NCBI GenBank assembly: GCA_002600635.1
Contig: CP021371.1
Span: 189,001 to 253,000 of the forward strand
Direction of reading: 5' to 3'
DNA from: Rhizobium sp. ACO-34A
Lineage (GTDB): Bacteria > Pseudomonadota > Alphaproteobacteria > Rhizobiales > Rhizobiaceae
DNA: 64,000 nucleotides
This document shows, one piece after another, positions 17,380-28,736 of this stretch. Position numbers and translations under genes: made by a program. The first letter of the stretch is position 1; each line of letters opens with the position of its first letter. The notes under the pieces are model-generated. The model worked only from the letters and a program-made list of their open reading frames with translations, did no database searches and was not told the DNA's origin.

Positions 17380-17576
17380 GAAAGCCTCAGCGCCATGGTG
17401 ACCAACCGAAGATGGCGTCTGAAATCCCTGTCGGCAAGAGGGGCCGGCGAGGGGATTGAAGTTCGTCAATCAGGCTTTCTTAATCCCTCCGGCGCATCAT
17501 GCGTTACTCAGGATATTCTCCTGCCGGCCCTCCCGATCGTCGGGTTGGCGGCTGATCAAGCGGTACGAATGCGACC

Positions 17577-17927
17577 ATGATGGAAGCGCCTAAGGTTTCC
17601 TCGTCGGGTGTCTTGCGGACCCCAGAAGGCCTTGAAAATGAACGATCCGTGCCTGCAGTGACCCCTGTTGCAGCCGACATGCTCAGAAACTGGCTGGAGC
17701 AGCCCGCGACCGAGACCGCAGTCTTCGCGGAAGGGCGCAGCGCATGGGACGAGCCATTCCCTCCGATGCGCGAACAGTCGCAGCGGCCCCGCGGAAGCTG
17801 GCTTGATGCTGTTGCCGGTTCCTTGTCTGCCTCGCAGGAGCTGACCCGGGAAGCCATTGTCTCGCTCAACGCCGATGACAACGGCGTCTACGGTCTCTTC
17901 CGGGATATTATCGTCAAGGAAGCGTAA
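17577..17927 (+). CDS. Hypothetical protein
   Basis: 116 residues, starting at tandem ATGs. It is supported by GC-rich third codon positions and by its position as the only frame that fills the space between a divergent gene on the left and the convergent phosphoribosyltransferase on the right. No clear ribosome site, no recognised domain; the C-terminal half (SWLDAVAGSLSASQELTREAIVSLNADDNGVYGLFRDIIVKEA) is probably helical. An opposite-strand frame of similar length is less likely. Confidence 0.5.
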   Translation: MMEAPKVSSSGVLRTPEGLENERSVPAVTPVAADMLRNWLEQPATETAVFAEGRSAWDEPFPPMREQSQRPRGSWLDAVAGSLSASQELTREAIVSLNADDNGVYGLFRDIIVKEA

Positions 17928-17962
17928 GGCTCTATCGCGATCTTGCGGGATTACCCTTGCGC

Positions 17963-19369
17963 TTATCGCCACTGCGCTCCGGCGGTGGCCGCAAGCTTGC
18001 GGATCTCGTCGAAGCCGAGGTCGCGCAGCAGCTTTCCGTTTTCCCAGACCGGCTGCAGCAGGTTCTGCCGTGGCCCCAGTTCGCCGAGCGGCACGGCGAA
18101 CACGTCGCCCTCTTCCAGAACGACGGCCTGACGGCCGAGCGCGGGCAGTTTTTCCTGCGGATTGCCGGGCCTGCGACCAATGTCGCGCCAGGAGCCGCTT
18201 TCGTCCTGCAACGCGCTCGCGCGCATGGTGAAGGAAAGCGTGTCGCGGCTTACTTTCTGCAGGAGCGACGAGCCCATGCCGAAGGAAATGTTTTCGGACG
18301 AAAAGCCCATGCCCTCAAGGCGGCCGAGGATCATCTGGATGTCCTGTAGCGAAACGCCGTCGGACTGGATGACCCGCACATTGTCGTCGAGGACCTTGAA
18401 GCCCTTGCCGTTGAGATGGGTACCGAAGGCATAGGCAAGCTGAGCCACCACCTGAACCGGCGTATCGATCGGATCGCCGCTGTCGGAGCGAACGACCAGC
18501 GTCGCATTGGCCGCGCGGATCTTCGTCTGCAGCTTCTTGCCGAGCGTGTCGGACACCGCATTATGGAGATCGAAGCTGTCCGCCACGACCGAATAGGCGC
18601 CGAACCGGGCGAAGCGGTCTATCATGTTGGAATAGGCGTCCGCTTCGCGCGCCTGTCCCCACGCCGTGACTGTCGTATGCTCGGATGCGGGAACGGAACG
18701 GCCGGCCATCAGCGCGCCGTAGTAACGACGTGCATGCAGGACGCCGGCGAGCGAATCGCTGCTGGTGAAGTGCAGGAGATGGGCAGCGCCGCCAAGCCCC
18801 GTCTGTTCGAGGCTCGTCGTGCCCCTCGATCCGAAATCGCTGATGCTGGTCTCGATCAGTTCTTCTGCCCGGTCTGATGTGCGTTCGAGGAAGGGCCAGA
18901 TGGCCTGCTTGATCCGCCATGCCATGGTGGCCACGGTGGAGGGATACCAGATGGCCCTCAACAGCGCGGTTTCGATGTAGGAGGTGAGCCACGGCACATT
19001 CGGATCCGTGTTGACGACCTGCGCCACGGGCACGTCGCGGCGGACGGCAAAGCCTTCCTGCAAGGCCTCGATCTTCAGCGGCAGATATCCGCCATGGGTG
19101 TCGACGATATGCGTCCAGCCGGCGCGGTCGAAGGGCTGGCCATGCAGCGTGGCGATCTCTTCCGCTTCATCGATATCGGACCGTGTGATGGCGCGGGAAA
19201 GATATTCCTTCAGGAACATCTGCAGCCCGAAGAACATCACGTCGGGCCGGAAGGAGTTTCCGCGGGTGGTGACGTAGGCGCTGATGGCCTGGGTGCCCGC
19301 CGGATATTGCAGGAAATGCCCCAGCTTGTAGCTGTCGGTGTTCAGGATGGGATTACGGTCATTCGGCAT
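17963..19369 (-). CDS. Nicotinamide phosphoribosyltransferase
   Basis: 468-residue enzyme making nicotinamide mononucleotide from nicotinamide and PRPP, bypassing deamidation in NAD salvage. Similar over its full length to the eukaryotic NAMPT/bacterial NadV type, not to PncB: LNTDSYKLGHFLQYP at the N-terminus, FGSRGTTSLEQT, catalytic-His segment VPASEHTTVTAWG, ADSFDLHNAV, and VVRSDSGDP for the phosphate site. ATG 19369 (MPNDRNP…) is preferred over an upstream ATG nine codons earlier. Stands alone between two hypothetical genes. Confidence 0.88.
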   Translation of the reverse strand: MPNDRNPILNTDSYKLGHFLQYPAGTQAISAYVTTRGNSFRPDVMFFGLQMFLKEYLSRAITRSDIDEAEEIATLHGQPFDRAGWTHIVDTHGGYLPLKIEALQEGFAVRRDVPVAQVVNTDPNVPWLTSYIETALLRAIWYPSTVATMAWRIKQAIWPFLERTSDRAEELIETSISDFGSRGTTSLEQTGLGGAAHLLHFTSSDSLAGVLHARRYYGALMAGRSVPASEHTTVTAWGQAREADAYSNMIDRFARFGAYSVVADSFDLHNAVSDTLGKKLQTKIRAANATLVVRSDSGDPIDTPVQVVAQLAYAFGTHLNGKGFKVLDDNVRVIQSDGVSLQDIQMILGRLEGMGFSSENISFGMGSSLLQKVSRDTLSFTMRASALQDESGSWRDIGRRPGNPQEKLPALGRQAVVLEEGDVFAVPLGELGPRQNLLQPVWENGKLLRDLGFDEIRKLAATAGAQWR

Positions 19370-19648
19370 TCGGCACCCATCTGTTGGCCACGGCATCGCG
19401 AACGAAGCGGCCGGTATTTCATTTTGTCAAAGATGTACGCGAGCCTTTCGGAGGCGGCAAGACGCGACAATTGTAATTATGGTTAGTGAATTGTTTACGC
19501 CTCGCAGGCATCATCAAGCTTACTAGACTGGCGATCTCCCCTATTCTTCAAGTCTGCCGGCAGGATGGCCTGGCGGAACGGGGCCACCGCGTGCGCGGTT
19601 TCGAATTGCCGATGTTTCCCAGCAATCTTTGCATGAAGAGGAGTTCCC

Positions 19649-21382
19649 ATGCTGCCTCCGGTTCAGGCAATTTCGAATTCCGGAACGTCCTATCCTGACT
19701 CCAGGAAACCGCAGGAGACGTTGATCGAGACGCCTGTCCGCCCCGCAGCGACCTCGCAAGCTGCGACCCAGGGCATCGAACAGAACAGCGCAATCGCCGG
19801 CCGTCTCAACATGCTGCTGCTGTCCGGCCAGGAGCAGGAGCGCACATCGCAGAATCTTGCCTCCCTGATCGACCTGCTTGGCCGTGCCATGAAGGTCGAA
19901 CGCAACGATGGCGAAAGCCTGGGCGGCTATGCGACGCGTCTTTTCCAGACGCTTGCGAGCCTGTCGCCGGAGGATCGGCAGACGGTTCAGCGCCAACTCG
20001 CCCAGTTGTTCGGCGGTTTGCAACTCCGCACGTTGATCGAGGCCTTCCGCAATCCGGCCGGCCCCGAGGCGGCCATGCTCTCGATTTATCTGGAACTCTA
20101 TCGCAACAAGGATCGGGATCTCGCCGCCCGCTCGGCGGTAACGTCCTATCGCCAGAATGCAGGCGAACTGAAGCAGGCAATGGGTGCTGCTCCGCAGCAA
20201 CCTGTCCCCACGCCAGCACAGGCGTCGAGACCCACGGTCCCGCAGGCCGCGAATCAACCGCTGGCTCTGCCGGAGGAGGGATTGGCAGATGACGCCATCC
20301 TGCCGGTGAACAGGGATGCCGCGGCACGAGCCCGTCCGGACCGAGACTTGGCAGGCGAGACGGCGCGCAGCGGCGTAAGACCAGCCGTGATTGGCGATAG
20401 TGCCGCCCTGTCCCGTAGCGCCGCCACCATGGCGGCGGAAGGGAATCGAATTGCTGATGCGGATGATATCCGCACGCTGCAGGACCGCCTTCGTCACAAC
20501 TTCGATTTCGGTGACGAGCTAGAGACATCGCCAGCCTCCACGCGTCCGGCTCCGACTGTAGCGGGCGAGGCCCGGTCATCCGATGCCGCTCGCGCAATGC
20601 CGCAGAAGGAGGCAATCCAGCAGGGAACCGTGCCGCGGACACCTGCGGCAGAACCGGAAATGGCGGCTGCGCCGGTGATGCAGGACGCTGCCGATGGCGT
20701 GGCCGATCTGGCGCTCAACGCTCTCAGGAGCTGGAAGGATGCCATGATCCGGACGCTCGTTCCGAATCCGGCGGAGCTTCTGCCGCAATCGGCGGGCGAG
20801 GGGAATCGCGACGGGCTTGCGGCTCCTATGCCGTCGGCCCCGACCGGCGAGCCGGGAGAGGATCAGACACCTTTTGACGCATCGTCCCGCGCCTCCACTC
20901 TGACAAGGAACGACGTTGCGCAGCCGGGTCTACAGGCATTGGGCGGCGACGAGCCGGATCAGCCGACGGGAAGCGTTCCGCATGGAGCAAGAACTGAAAA
21001 TCCCGCCGCGAAGCCTGCGGAGGTTGATAGCGACCATGCCGCGGCCCTTCGCCAGAGCATGTTGCTTCGCGAAGGCGTGCCTCTGCCTGTCGTCAACTAT
21101 CTGATGGCTCAGGATGAATATGTCGAGGACGAAAAGGAACTCAGGCACCGCTACGACGATGAAGACGGCGAACAGGGCGACGAACACTTCGAGGGTGACG
21201 ACGAGAGCGACGAAGGAGAGGATGAAGCTGAAGGGCAGGCGGGCGTGCAGGAAGAGGTTCCGGCGGAACCTTCGATTGCGGTTGAACACAAACCAGATGG
21301 CCCCGTGCCACTGCTTGCAGCCGATATGGCGGATGGTCTGCCTGTCGCCGATCTTTACCACCGCATGGCCAACTGGGCCTGA
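19649..21382 (+). CDS. Large low-complexity acidic protein of unknown function
   Basis: 577 residues from an ATG with a strong GAGGAG ribosome site. Residues about 45-165 look helical and ordered (SLIDLLGRAMKVERNDGESL … SPEDRQTVQRQLAQLFGGLQ … AAMLSIYLELYRNKDRD); 165-455 is A/P/Q-rich and probably disordered; near 470 is another ordered piece (LLREGVPLPVVNYLMAQDEY), followed by an extreme acidic run of Asp/Glu. No signal peptide or membrane segment. I do not recognise it. A bidirectional terminator separates it from rpsA, which converges on it. Confidence 0.75.
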   Translation: MLPPVQAISNSGTSYPDSRKPQETLIETPVRPAATSQAATQGIEQNSAIAGRLNMLLLSGQEQERTSQNLASLIDLLGRAMKVERNDGESLGGYATRLFQTLASLSPEDRQTVQRQLAQLFGGLQLRTLIEAFRNPAGPEAAMLSIYLELYRNKDRDLAARSAVTSYRQNAGELKQAMGAAPQQPVPTPAQASRPTVPQAANQPLALPEEGLADDAILPVNRDAAARARPDRDLAGETARSGVRPAVIGDSAALSRSAATMAAEGNRIADADDIRTLQDRLRHNFDFGDELETSPASTRPAPTVAGEARSSDAARAMPQKEAIQQGTVPRTPAAEPEMAAAPVMQDAADGVADLALNALRSWKDAMIRTLVPNPAELLPQSAGEGNRDGLAAPMPSAPTGEPGEDQTPFDASSRASTLTRNDVAQPGLQALGGDEPDQPTGSVPHGARTENPAAKPAEVDSDHAAALRQSMLLREGVPLPVVNYLMAQDEYVEDEKELRHRYDDEDGEQGDEHFEGDDESDEGEDEAEGQAGVQEEVPAEPSIAVEHKPDGPVPLLAADMADGLPVADLYHRMANWA

Positions 21383-21411
21383 CGCACGATCGAAATTCCG
21401 GATGAAATGAA

Positions 21412-21443
21412 AAAGCCCGCCGATCATGCGATCGGCGGGCTTT
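21412..21443. terminator. Bidirectional intrinsic terminator
   Basis: Perfect 14-bp stem (AAAGCCCGCCGATC / GATCGGCGGGCTTT) with an ATGC loop. A-tract on the left gives TTTTTCATTTC on the minus strand, so it ends rpsA well, and TTT on the right can serve the convergent acidic-protein gene. Confidence 0.85.
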
Positions 21444-21465
21444 CTGATATGTAGGGAACCGGGCC

Positions 21466-23169
21466 TTATTCGGCGTTGCGGTTCTTCAGGGCTGCACCCA
21501 GGATGTCGCCGAGCGAAGCGCCGGAGTCGGAAGAACCGAACTGTGCAACGGCTTCCTTCTCTTCAGCGATTTCCAGAGCCTTGATCGACAACATGACCTT
21601 GCGATCCTTCTTGGAGAAGTTGGTGACGCGAGCGTCGACAACCTGACCAACCGAGAAACGCTCCGGACGCTGTTCGTCGCGGTCGCGGGCGAGATCGGCG
21701 CGACGGATGAAGGAAGTGATGTCCTCGTGGTTGACCAGCTTCACTTCGATACCGCCATCGTTGATGCCGATGACTTCGCAGGAAACGACAGCGTTCTTGC
21801 GCAGGTCGCCGGAAGCGGCGGCTTCACCGACGGAATCGCGGCCGAGCTGCTTGATGCCGAGCGAGATGCGTTCCTTCTCGACATCGACGTCGAGAACGAC
21901 AGCCTTGACCATGTCACCCTTGTTGTACTCTTCGATGACCTGTTCGCCCGGACGGTTCCAGTCGAGGTCGGAGAGGTGAACCATGCCGTCGACGTCGCCT
22001 TCGAGGCCGATGAACAGGCCGAATTCGGTCTTGTTCTTGACTTCGCCTTCGACTTCGGTGCCGGCCGGGTGGCTATAGGCAAATGCCTGCCACGGGTTTT
22101 CGAGGGTCTGCTTGAGGCCGAGCGAGATACGGCGCTTGGACGGATCGACTTCGAGAACGACAACGTCGACTTCCTGGCTCGTGGACAGGATCTTGCCGGG
22201 GTGTACGTTCTTCTTGGTCCAGGACATTTCCGAGATGTGGATCAGGCCTTCGATGCCCGGCTCCAGCTCGACGAATGCACCGTAGTCGGTGATGTTCGTG
22301 ACGGTACCGGAGATCTTCTTGCCGACCGGGTACTTGGCGGCAATGCCATCCCACGGATCCGACTCGAGCTGCTTCATGCCGAGCGAGATGCGGTGGGTTT
22401 CCTGGTTGATGCGGATGATCTGAACCTTGACCTGCTGGCCGATGGACAGGATTTCCGACGGATGGTTGACGCGGCGCCATGCCATGTCGGTAACGTGCAG
22501 CAGGCCGTCGATGCCGCCGAGGTCAACGAACGCACCGTAATCGGTGATGTTCTTGACGACGCCGTCAACAACCTGGCCTTCTTCGAGGTTCTGAACGATT
22601 TCAGAACGCTGCTCGGCGCGGGACTCTTCGAGAACCGTACGGCGCGAAACGACGATGTTGCCGCGACGCTTGTCCATCTTGAGGATTTCGAAGGGCTGCG
22701 GGTTGTGCATCAGCGGGGTAACGTCGCGGATCGGACGGATGTCGACCTGCGAACGCGGCAGGAAGGCAACAGCGCCGTCGAGATCGACGGTGAAGCCACC
22801 CTTGACCTGGTTGAAGATGACGCCTTCAACGCGCTCGCCAGCCTCGAACTTGGCTTCGAGCTTGATCCAGCTTTCTTCGCGGCGAGCCTTCTCGCGCGAC
22901 AGAACGGCTTCGCCGAGAGCGTTTTCGATGCGCTCGACATAGACCTCGACTTCGTCGCCGACCTTCAGCGAACCGTCTTTGGCCCGTGCGCCGAATTCCT
23001 TGAGCGCGATGCGGCCTTCGACCTTGAGGCCGACGTCAACGATAGCGACGTCCTTCTCGATGGCCGTGATAATGCCCTTGGTTACATAGCCTTCTGCCAG
23101 ATCGGTCTTGGCAAACGACTCTTCGAGCATTGCTGCGAAATCATCGCGCGTAGGGGTAGAAACAGACAT
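21466..23169 (-). CDS. rpsA: 30S ribosomal protein S1
   Basis: 567 residues, normal for α-proteobacterial S1, which unfolds mRNA at the 30S platform. Six S1 repeats can be followed, the middle ones with near-identical blocks such as GTVTNITDYGAFVELEPGIEGLIHISEMSW. ATG 23169 (MSVSTPTRDDFAAMLEE) follows GGAGATTTC; the frame is open 20 codons upstream without a ribosome site. The 160-base gap to cmk contains a short GC hairpin in the leader (GCCCTT/AAGGGC near 23255), possibly for autoregulation. Confidence 0.97.
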   Translation of the reverse strand: MSVSTPTRDDFAAMLEESFAKTDLAEGYVTKGIITAIEKDVAIVDVGLKVEGRIALKEFGARAKDGSLKVGDEVEVYVERIENALGEAVLSREKARREESWIKLEAKFEAGERVEGVIFNQVKGGFTVDLDGAVAFLPRSQVDIRPIRDVTPLMHNPQPFEILKMDKRRGNIVVSRRTVLEESRAEQRSEIVQNLEEGQVVDGVVKNITDYGAFVDLGGIDGLLHVTDMAWRRVNHPSEILSIGQQVKVQIIRINQETHRISLGMKQLESDPWDGIAAKYPVGKKISGTVTNITDYGAFVELEPGIEGLIHISEMSWTKKNVHPGKILSTSQEVDVVVLEVDPSKRRISLGLKQTLENPWQAFAYSHPAGTEVEGEVKNKTEFGLFIGLEGDVDGMVHLSDLDWNRPGEQVIEEYNKGDMVKAVVLDVDVEKERISLGIKQLGRDSVGEAAASGDLRKNAVVSCEVIGINDGGIEVKLVNHEDITSFIRRADLARDRDEQRPERFSVGQVVDARVTNFSKKDRKVMLSIKALEIAEEKEAVAQFGSSDSGASLGDILGAALKNRNAE

Positions 23170-23329
23170 GAAATCTCCTAATCGCATCCAATCTGGACGC
23201 GGTATGCGCCGGGGGTTCGAGTTGTACATGGCCAGAAAGATCGTCCGCCCTTATTGAAGGGCTGTCCGGCGCGGGGACGTTCGTTTCGGCTGGTCTTTGC
23301 GGAAACCGGCGGGCCGGGCTCCGTATCGA

Positions 23330-25422
<2,093 letters not shown>

Positions 25423-25494
25423 TTAGCATAAACCGATTTGATGGTCATCCCTCGCCTGCCAAAAAGCCCGGAGAACGCGGCATGAAGATTGCCT

Positions 25495-25523
25495 TTGACA
25501 GAACGGGTTGCAACGATTAAGGG
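25495..25523 (+). promoter_or_regulatory. σ70-type promoter for the FYDLN-acid protein gene
   Basis: TTGACA, a 17-base spacer, then TAAGGG. The -35 is a perfect consensus, the -10 is weak. It lies about 85 bases before the GTG start of the downstream gene, in the divergent space between it and aroA. Confidence 0.5.
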
Positions 25524-25606
25524 ACGCCGCTAGCAATTTGACCGGTCAGGGACCGGATTAACGGCACTTGCCGGCATATTCCTCAAGACATCAAGAGGCT
25601 TCGACA

Positions 25607-25993
25607 GTGGCGAAAGCAGAACTTGGCACCAAGCGGACCGACCCGGATACGGGCAAGAAATTCTACGATCTGAACAAGAATCCGATCGTATCGCCCTATA
25701 CGGGCAAGAGCTGGCCGCTCTCTTATTTCGAAGAAACCTCCGCAGCCTCCATCATGGAGAAGGCTGAAGAAGAGGAAGTGGCAGAAGTCGATGCCGAAAA
25801 CACGGAAGTCGAACTCGTCTCCCTCGAAGACGCTGACGACAACGGCGGCGGCGACGATCTTCCGGATATGGGCGATGACGACGTCGAACTCGACGACGAT
25901 GATGACGATACCTTCCTCGAAGCCGACGAAGACGATGACGATGACGACATGAGCGGCATCATCGGCGTTACCGGCGATGAGGACGAAGTCTGA
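25607..25993 (+). CDS. TIGR02300-family (FYDLN acid domain) protein
   Basis: 128 residues from GTG 25607. The N-terminal 45 residues (AKAELGTKRTDPDTGKKFYDLNKNPIVSPYTGKSWP) define the α-proteobacterial FYDLN-acid family; the remaining two thirds are almost purely acidic (Asp/Glu runs). Cytoplasmic, function unknown. A strong terminator follows directly. Confidence 0.9.
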   Translation: MAKAELGTKRTDPDTGKKFYDLNKNPIVSPYTGKSWPLSYFEETSAASIMEKAEEEEVAEVDAENTEVELVSLEDADDNGGGDDLPDMGDDDVELDDDDDDTFLEADEDDDDDDMSGIIGVTGDEDEV

Positions 25994-26007
25994 TTTTTCA
26001 GACACCT

Positions 26008-26045
26008 GGACCCGGAAATGCAAAAACTTTCCGGGTCCGCGATTT
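26008..26045 (+). terminator. Intrinsic terminator
   Basis: Perfect 11-bp stem (GGACCCGGAAA / TTTCCGGGTCC), 9-base loop, then GCGATTTTT, 15 bases after the FYDLN-acid gene stop. Confidence 0.85.
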
Positions 26046-26145
26046 TTCGGCTTGCCATCTCCGAAAACCGGAAGTAATAAGCCGCCACCCGCCGGACAGC
26101 ATGTCCGTCAGGTTCCCGGAACCGGCACTGCCGGACCCATGGTTT

Positions 26146-26221
<76 letters not shown>

Positions 26222-26391
26222 AATCTTCCTTGATAGCCAGCTATCATTTTTCGTGCGAACAGTGGCGTCGGTCTCGATAGCGATTTGCTTCACCCTGTTT
26301 TCCGCTCTTGCCACGCCTTAAGGGTTCCCACACGCAATTGCGCTAGAGAATCCCTCAAAGGGGCATTGCATCCAGCGGGTGGGGCAGAAGC

Positions 26392-27567
26392 ATGAGTTTT
26401 ACGGAAACGACACGGACATCCTGGTTCGCGCGTTTGAAGAACGCGCTGATCGGTTTTCTCATCGGCATCGTCCTTGTGATCGGGTCGATCTGGGCGCTGG
26501 TCTGGAATGAGGGCAGGTCGATCAAGACCTATCGCGCGCTCGGCGAGGGTGCGAGTATCGTCGTTTCGGTGAGCGCCGATGCAATTGCGCCCTCGAACGA
26601 AGGCAGGCTTGTTCATGTCTCGGGCAAGGTAAAGGCCGGCGGCGTGCCTTCGGACGAGGAGTTCGGCGTTGCTGCCGACGGAGCGTTGGCGATCCGCCGT
26701 GAAGTCGAGATGTATCAATGGGTCGAGTCGAGCGAATCGACCACGGAAAAGAAGCTGGGCGGCAGCGAAGAAACCGTCACCACCTACAAATATGCTAGGG
26801 AATGGCGGCAGGGGCGCGAAAATTCGGCCGACTTCCGTCAGCCGGAAGGGCACGAGAATCCGCAATTGATCGTCGAAAGCGAGAACTTCACCGTCGATAC
26901 CGCGACTGTGGGCGCATTCTCCGTGACGGGCGAGAATATCGCCTATCTCGGCGCCGAAAACGATCTGAAGGTCACGGAAGAAGAAGCCCGAGCGGCAGCC
27001 GACGCGTTGTCACGGTCGGTGCATGTCGACCGCGGCGGCCTCTATGTCGGAGCGAATGTTTCGGCGCCTGCGATCGGTGACATTCGCATACGCTATACCC
27101 GTGCCGATCTTGACGAAGCCAGCCTCGTCGCGGTGCAGGAAGGCAGTTCGCTGAAGCCTTACACGACGACCAACGGCCGCGAGATTTTCCTGACGGCTTC
27201 GGGCAACGTCGATGCGACGCAGATGTTTGCCGATGCCGAGGCGGAAAACTCGCTGGTCACCTGGCTGGTGCGTGCCGGTGGTATGATCGGTCTGTTTATC
27301 GGCTTTTCGCTGATCTTCTCGATCCTCGGCGTCATTGCCGATGTCGTCCCGTTCTTCGGCTCGCTGGTGGGCTTCGGCACCGGGCTGGTGGCTCTGGTGC
27401 TGACGGTGCTGATCGGTCCGCTGGTGATCGCGATCGGCTGGTTCGCCTATCGCCCGCTCCTGTCGCTGGGCTTGCTGGCGGCCGGCGTTCTGGTTGCCTT
27501 TGGCGTCATCTGGCTTCGACGTGGTAAGTCTGCCACCACTGTGCTCGGACGGGGAAGCGCCGCGTAA
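26392..27567 (+). CDS. TMEM43-family membrane protein
   Basis: 391 residues. An N-terminal TM (about 18-42), a large extracytoplasmic domain containing VEMYQWVESSES, KYAREWRQG and the HENPQ segment that mark the TMEM43/LUMA family, then a cluster of three or four C-terminal TM segments (about 297-380). In animals the family sits in the inner nuclear membrane; the bacterial role is unknown. ATG 26392 follows a modest GGGGCAGAAGC site. Free-standing gene after the tRNA. Confidence 0.85.
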   Translation: MSFTETTRTSWFARLKNALIGFLIGIVLVIGSIWALVWNEGRSIKTYRALGEGASIVVSVSADAIAPSNEGRLVHVSGKVKAGGVPSDEEFGVAADGALAIRREVEMYQWVESSESTTEKKLGGSEETVTTYKYAREWRQGRENSADFRQPEGHENPQLIVESENFTVDTATVGAFSVTGENIAYLGAENDLKVTEEEARAAADALSRSVHVDRGGLYVGANVSAPAIGDIRIRYTRADLDEASLVAVQEGSSLKPYTTTNGREIFLTASGNVDATQMFADAEAENSLVTWLVRAGGMIGLFIGFSLIFSILGVIADVVPFFGSLVGFGTGLVALVLTVLIGPLVIAIGWFAYRPLLSLGLLAAGVLVAFGVIWLRRGKSATTVLGRGSAA

Positions 27568-27579
27568 TCCGCGGCGCTC

Positions 27580-27774
27580 TCAGCAGAACAGCTCTCCACG
27601 TCCCTTGCCCTCGGTCTGGTCGATCTGGAACCAGTCTGCGATGCGCTCGACCTCGAACATGGCTTCGCCATCGCGAAGCTGGACACGCAGCTTGTCACCC
27701 GCGAGCCCAAGGGGCTTGCCGATATAGATCCGGTTGTTTCCTGCCTCGTCGATGATGTCGATTGCGAAGCGCAT
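27580..27774 (-). CDS. Small hypothetical protein
   Basis: 64 residues, MRFAIDIIDEAGNNRIYIGKPLGL…, a likely small β-rich domain. Supported by an excellent ribosome site (GGAGGCCGC before ATG) and convergence, 12 bases apart, with the TMEM43 gene. No recognised family. Confidence 0.7.
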   Translation of the reverse strand: MRFAIDIIDEAGNNRIYIGKPLGLAGDKLRVQLRDGEAMFEVERIADWFQIDQTEGKGRGELFC

Positions 27775-27930
27775 GCGGCCTCCAGGTTCAGTCTTTTATG
27801 TCCGTATCTATGTATATTAGAGCCCTAGGATCATTGCCTTGAGCGAAGCTGTCTTCGCTTGAGGAGGATGCGGAGCATTGTCGGGGAGGCCTGTCGCCTG
27901 TATGTCGGGTTGATCGATCGAGGAGGCCCG

Positions 27931-28722
27931 ATGTTCGTTATTTCCAAGCTTTTCTGGATGCTTGCCCAGCCGCTGTCTCTCGCCTGTTTCGCTATTCTCG
28001 CAGCCGCCCTTGCCCAGTTTTTCCGTCTTCGCCGAACCGGACTGGCGCTCAGTCTCGCGGCGGGCGTGATTCTTTTCGTGGTGCTGTTCACCACGGCCGG
28101 CTCCTACGCTCTGCAGGGGCTCGAGGCGCGCTTCCCCAGGCCCCAGAAGGATCCGGACACGCTTTCCTGCATGATCGTGCTGGGCGGTGCCTTCGAGACC
28201 GAGGTGACGACGAGCCGGGGCGGTATCGACCTCAATCAGGCGGCCGATCGGTTCGTAGAGGCCTTGCGGCTTGCCATGGCCTATCCGCAGGCGAAGATCC
28301 TTGTTTCGGGTGGAGACGGTTCGCTGAGCGGTGCCTATGAAGGCGACGCCGCTGCATCGCTGCGCTTCTTCGCGGCCTTCGGAATTCCCGCCGACAGGCT
28401 GATTGCCGAAAGGGATTCACGCACCACCTTCGAGAATGCGGCCTTCAGCCGCAATGTGCTCGAAGCCAAGGGGCTGAGCAATTGCCTGCTCATCACGTCG
28501 GCCTTCCACATGCCGCGATCCGTCGGCCTGTTTCGCAAGGCGGGGATAGCTGTAACGCCATGGCCGGTTGACTACCGTACCAGCGGTAAGCTCGACCTGA
28601 CGCTGGACTTTACCCAGCCCACGCTCAACACACAGCAGACATCGACCGCCGTGCGTGAATGGATCGGCCTTGCTGCCTATTACATGACCGGCAGGATCGA
28701 CACGCTTTATCCCGCGCCGTAA
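27931..28722 (+). CDS. YdcF/ElyC family (DUF218) membrane protein
   Basis: 263 residues with two N-terminal TM segments (about 13-32 and 37-60) and a DUF218 domain: IVLGGAFE, AKILVSGGDGS, ERDSRTTFENA and LITSAFHMPRS. ElyC in E. coli affects envelope integrity and lipid-carrier metabolism; the chemical activity is unproven. ATG 27931 follows GAGGAGGCCCG; the longer frame upstream has no ribosome site. Confidence 0.87.
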   Translation: MFVISKLFWMLAQPLSLACFAILAAALAQFFRLRRTGLALSLAAGVILFVVLFTTAGSYALQGLEARFPRPQKDPDTLSCMIVLGGAFETEVTTSRGGIDLNQAADRFVEALRLAMAYPQAKILVSGGDGSLSGAYEGDAAASLRFFAAFGIPADRLIAERDSRTTFENAAFSRNVLEAKGLSNCLLITSAFHMPRSVGLFRKAGIAVTPWPVDYRTSGKLDLTLDFTQPTLNTQQTSTAVREWIGLAAYYMTGRIDTLYPAP

Positions 28723-28736
28723 CGCGGACGGCAGGC

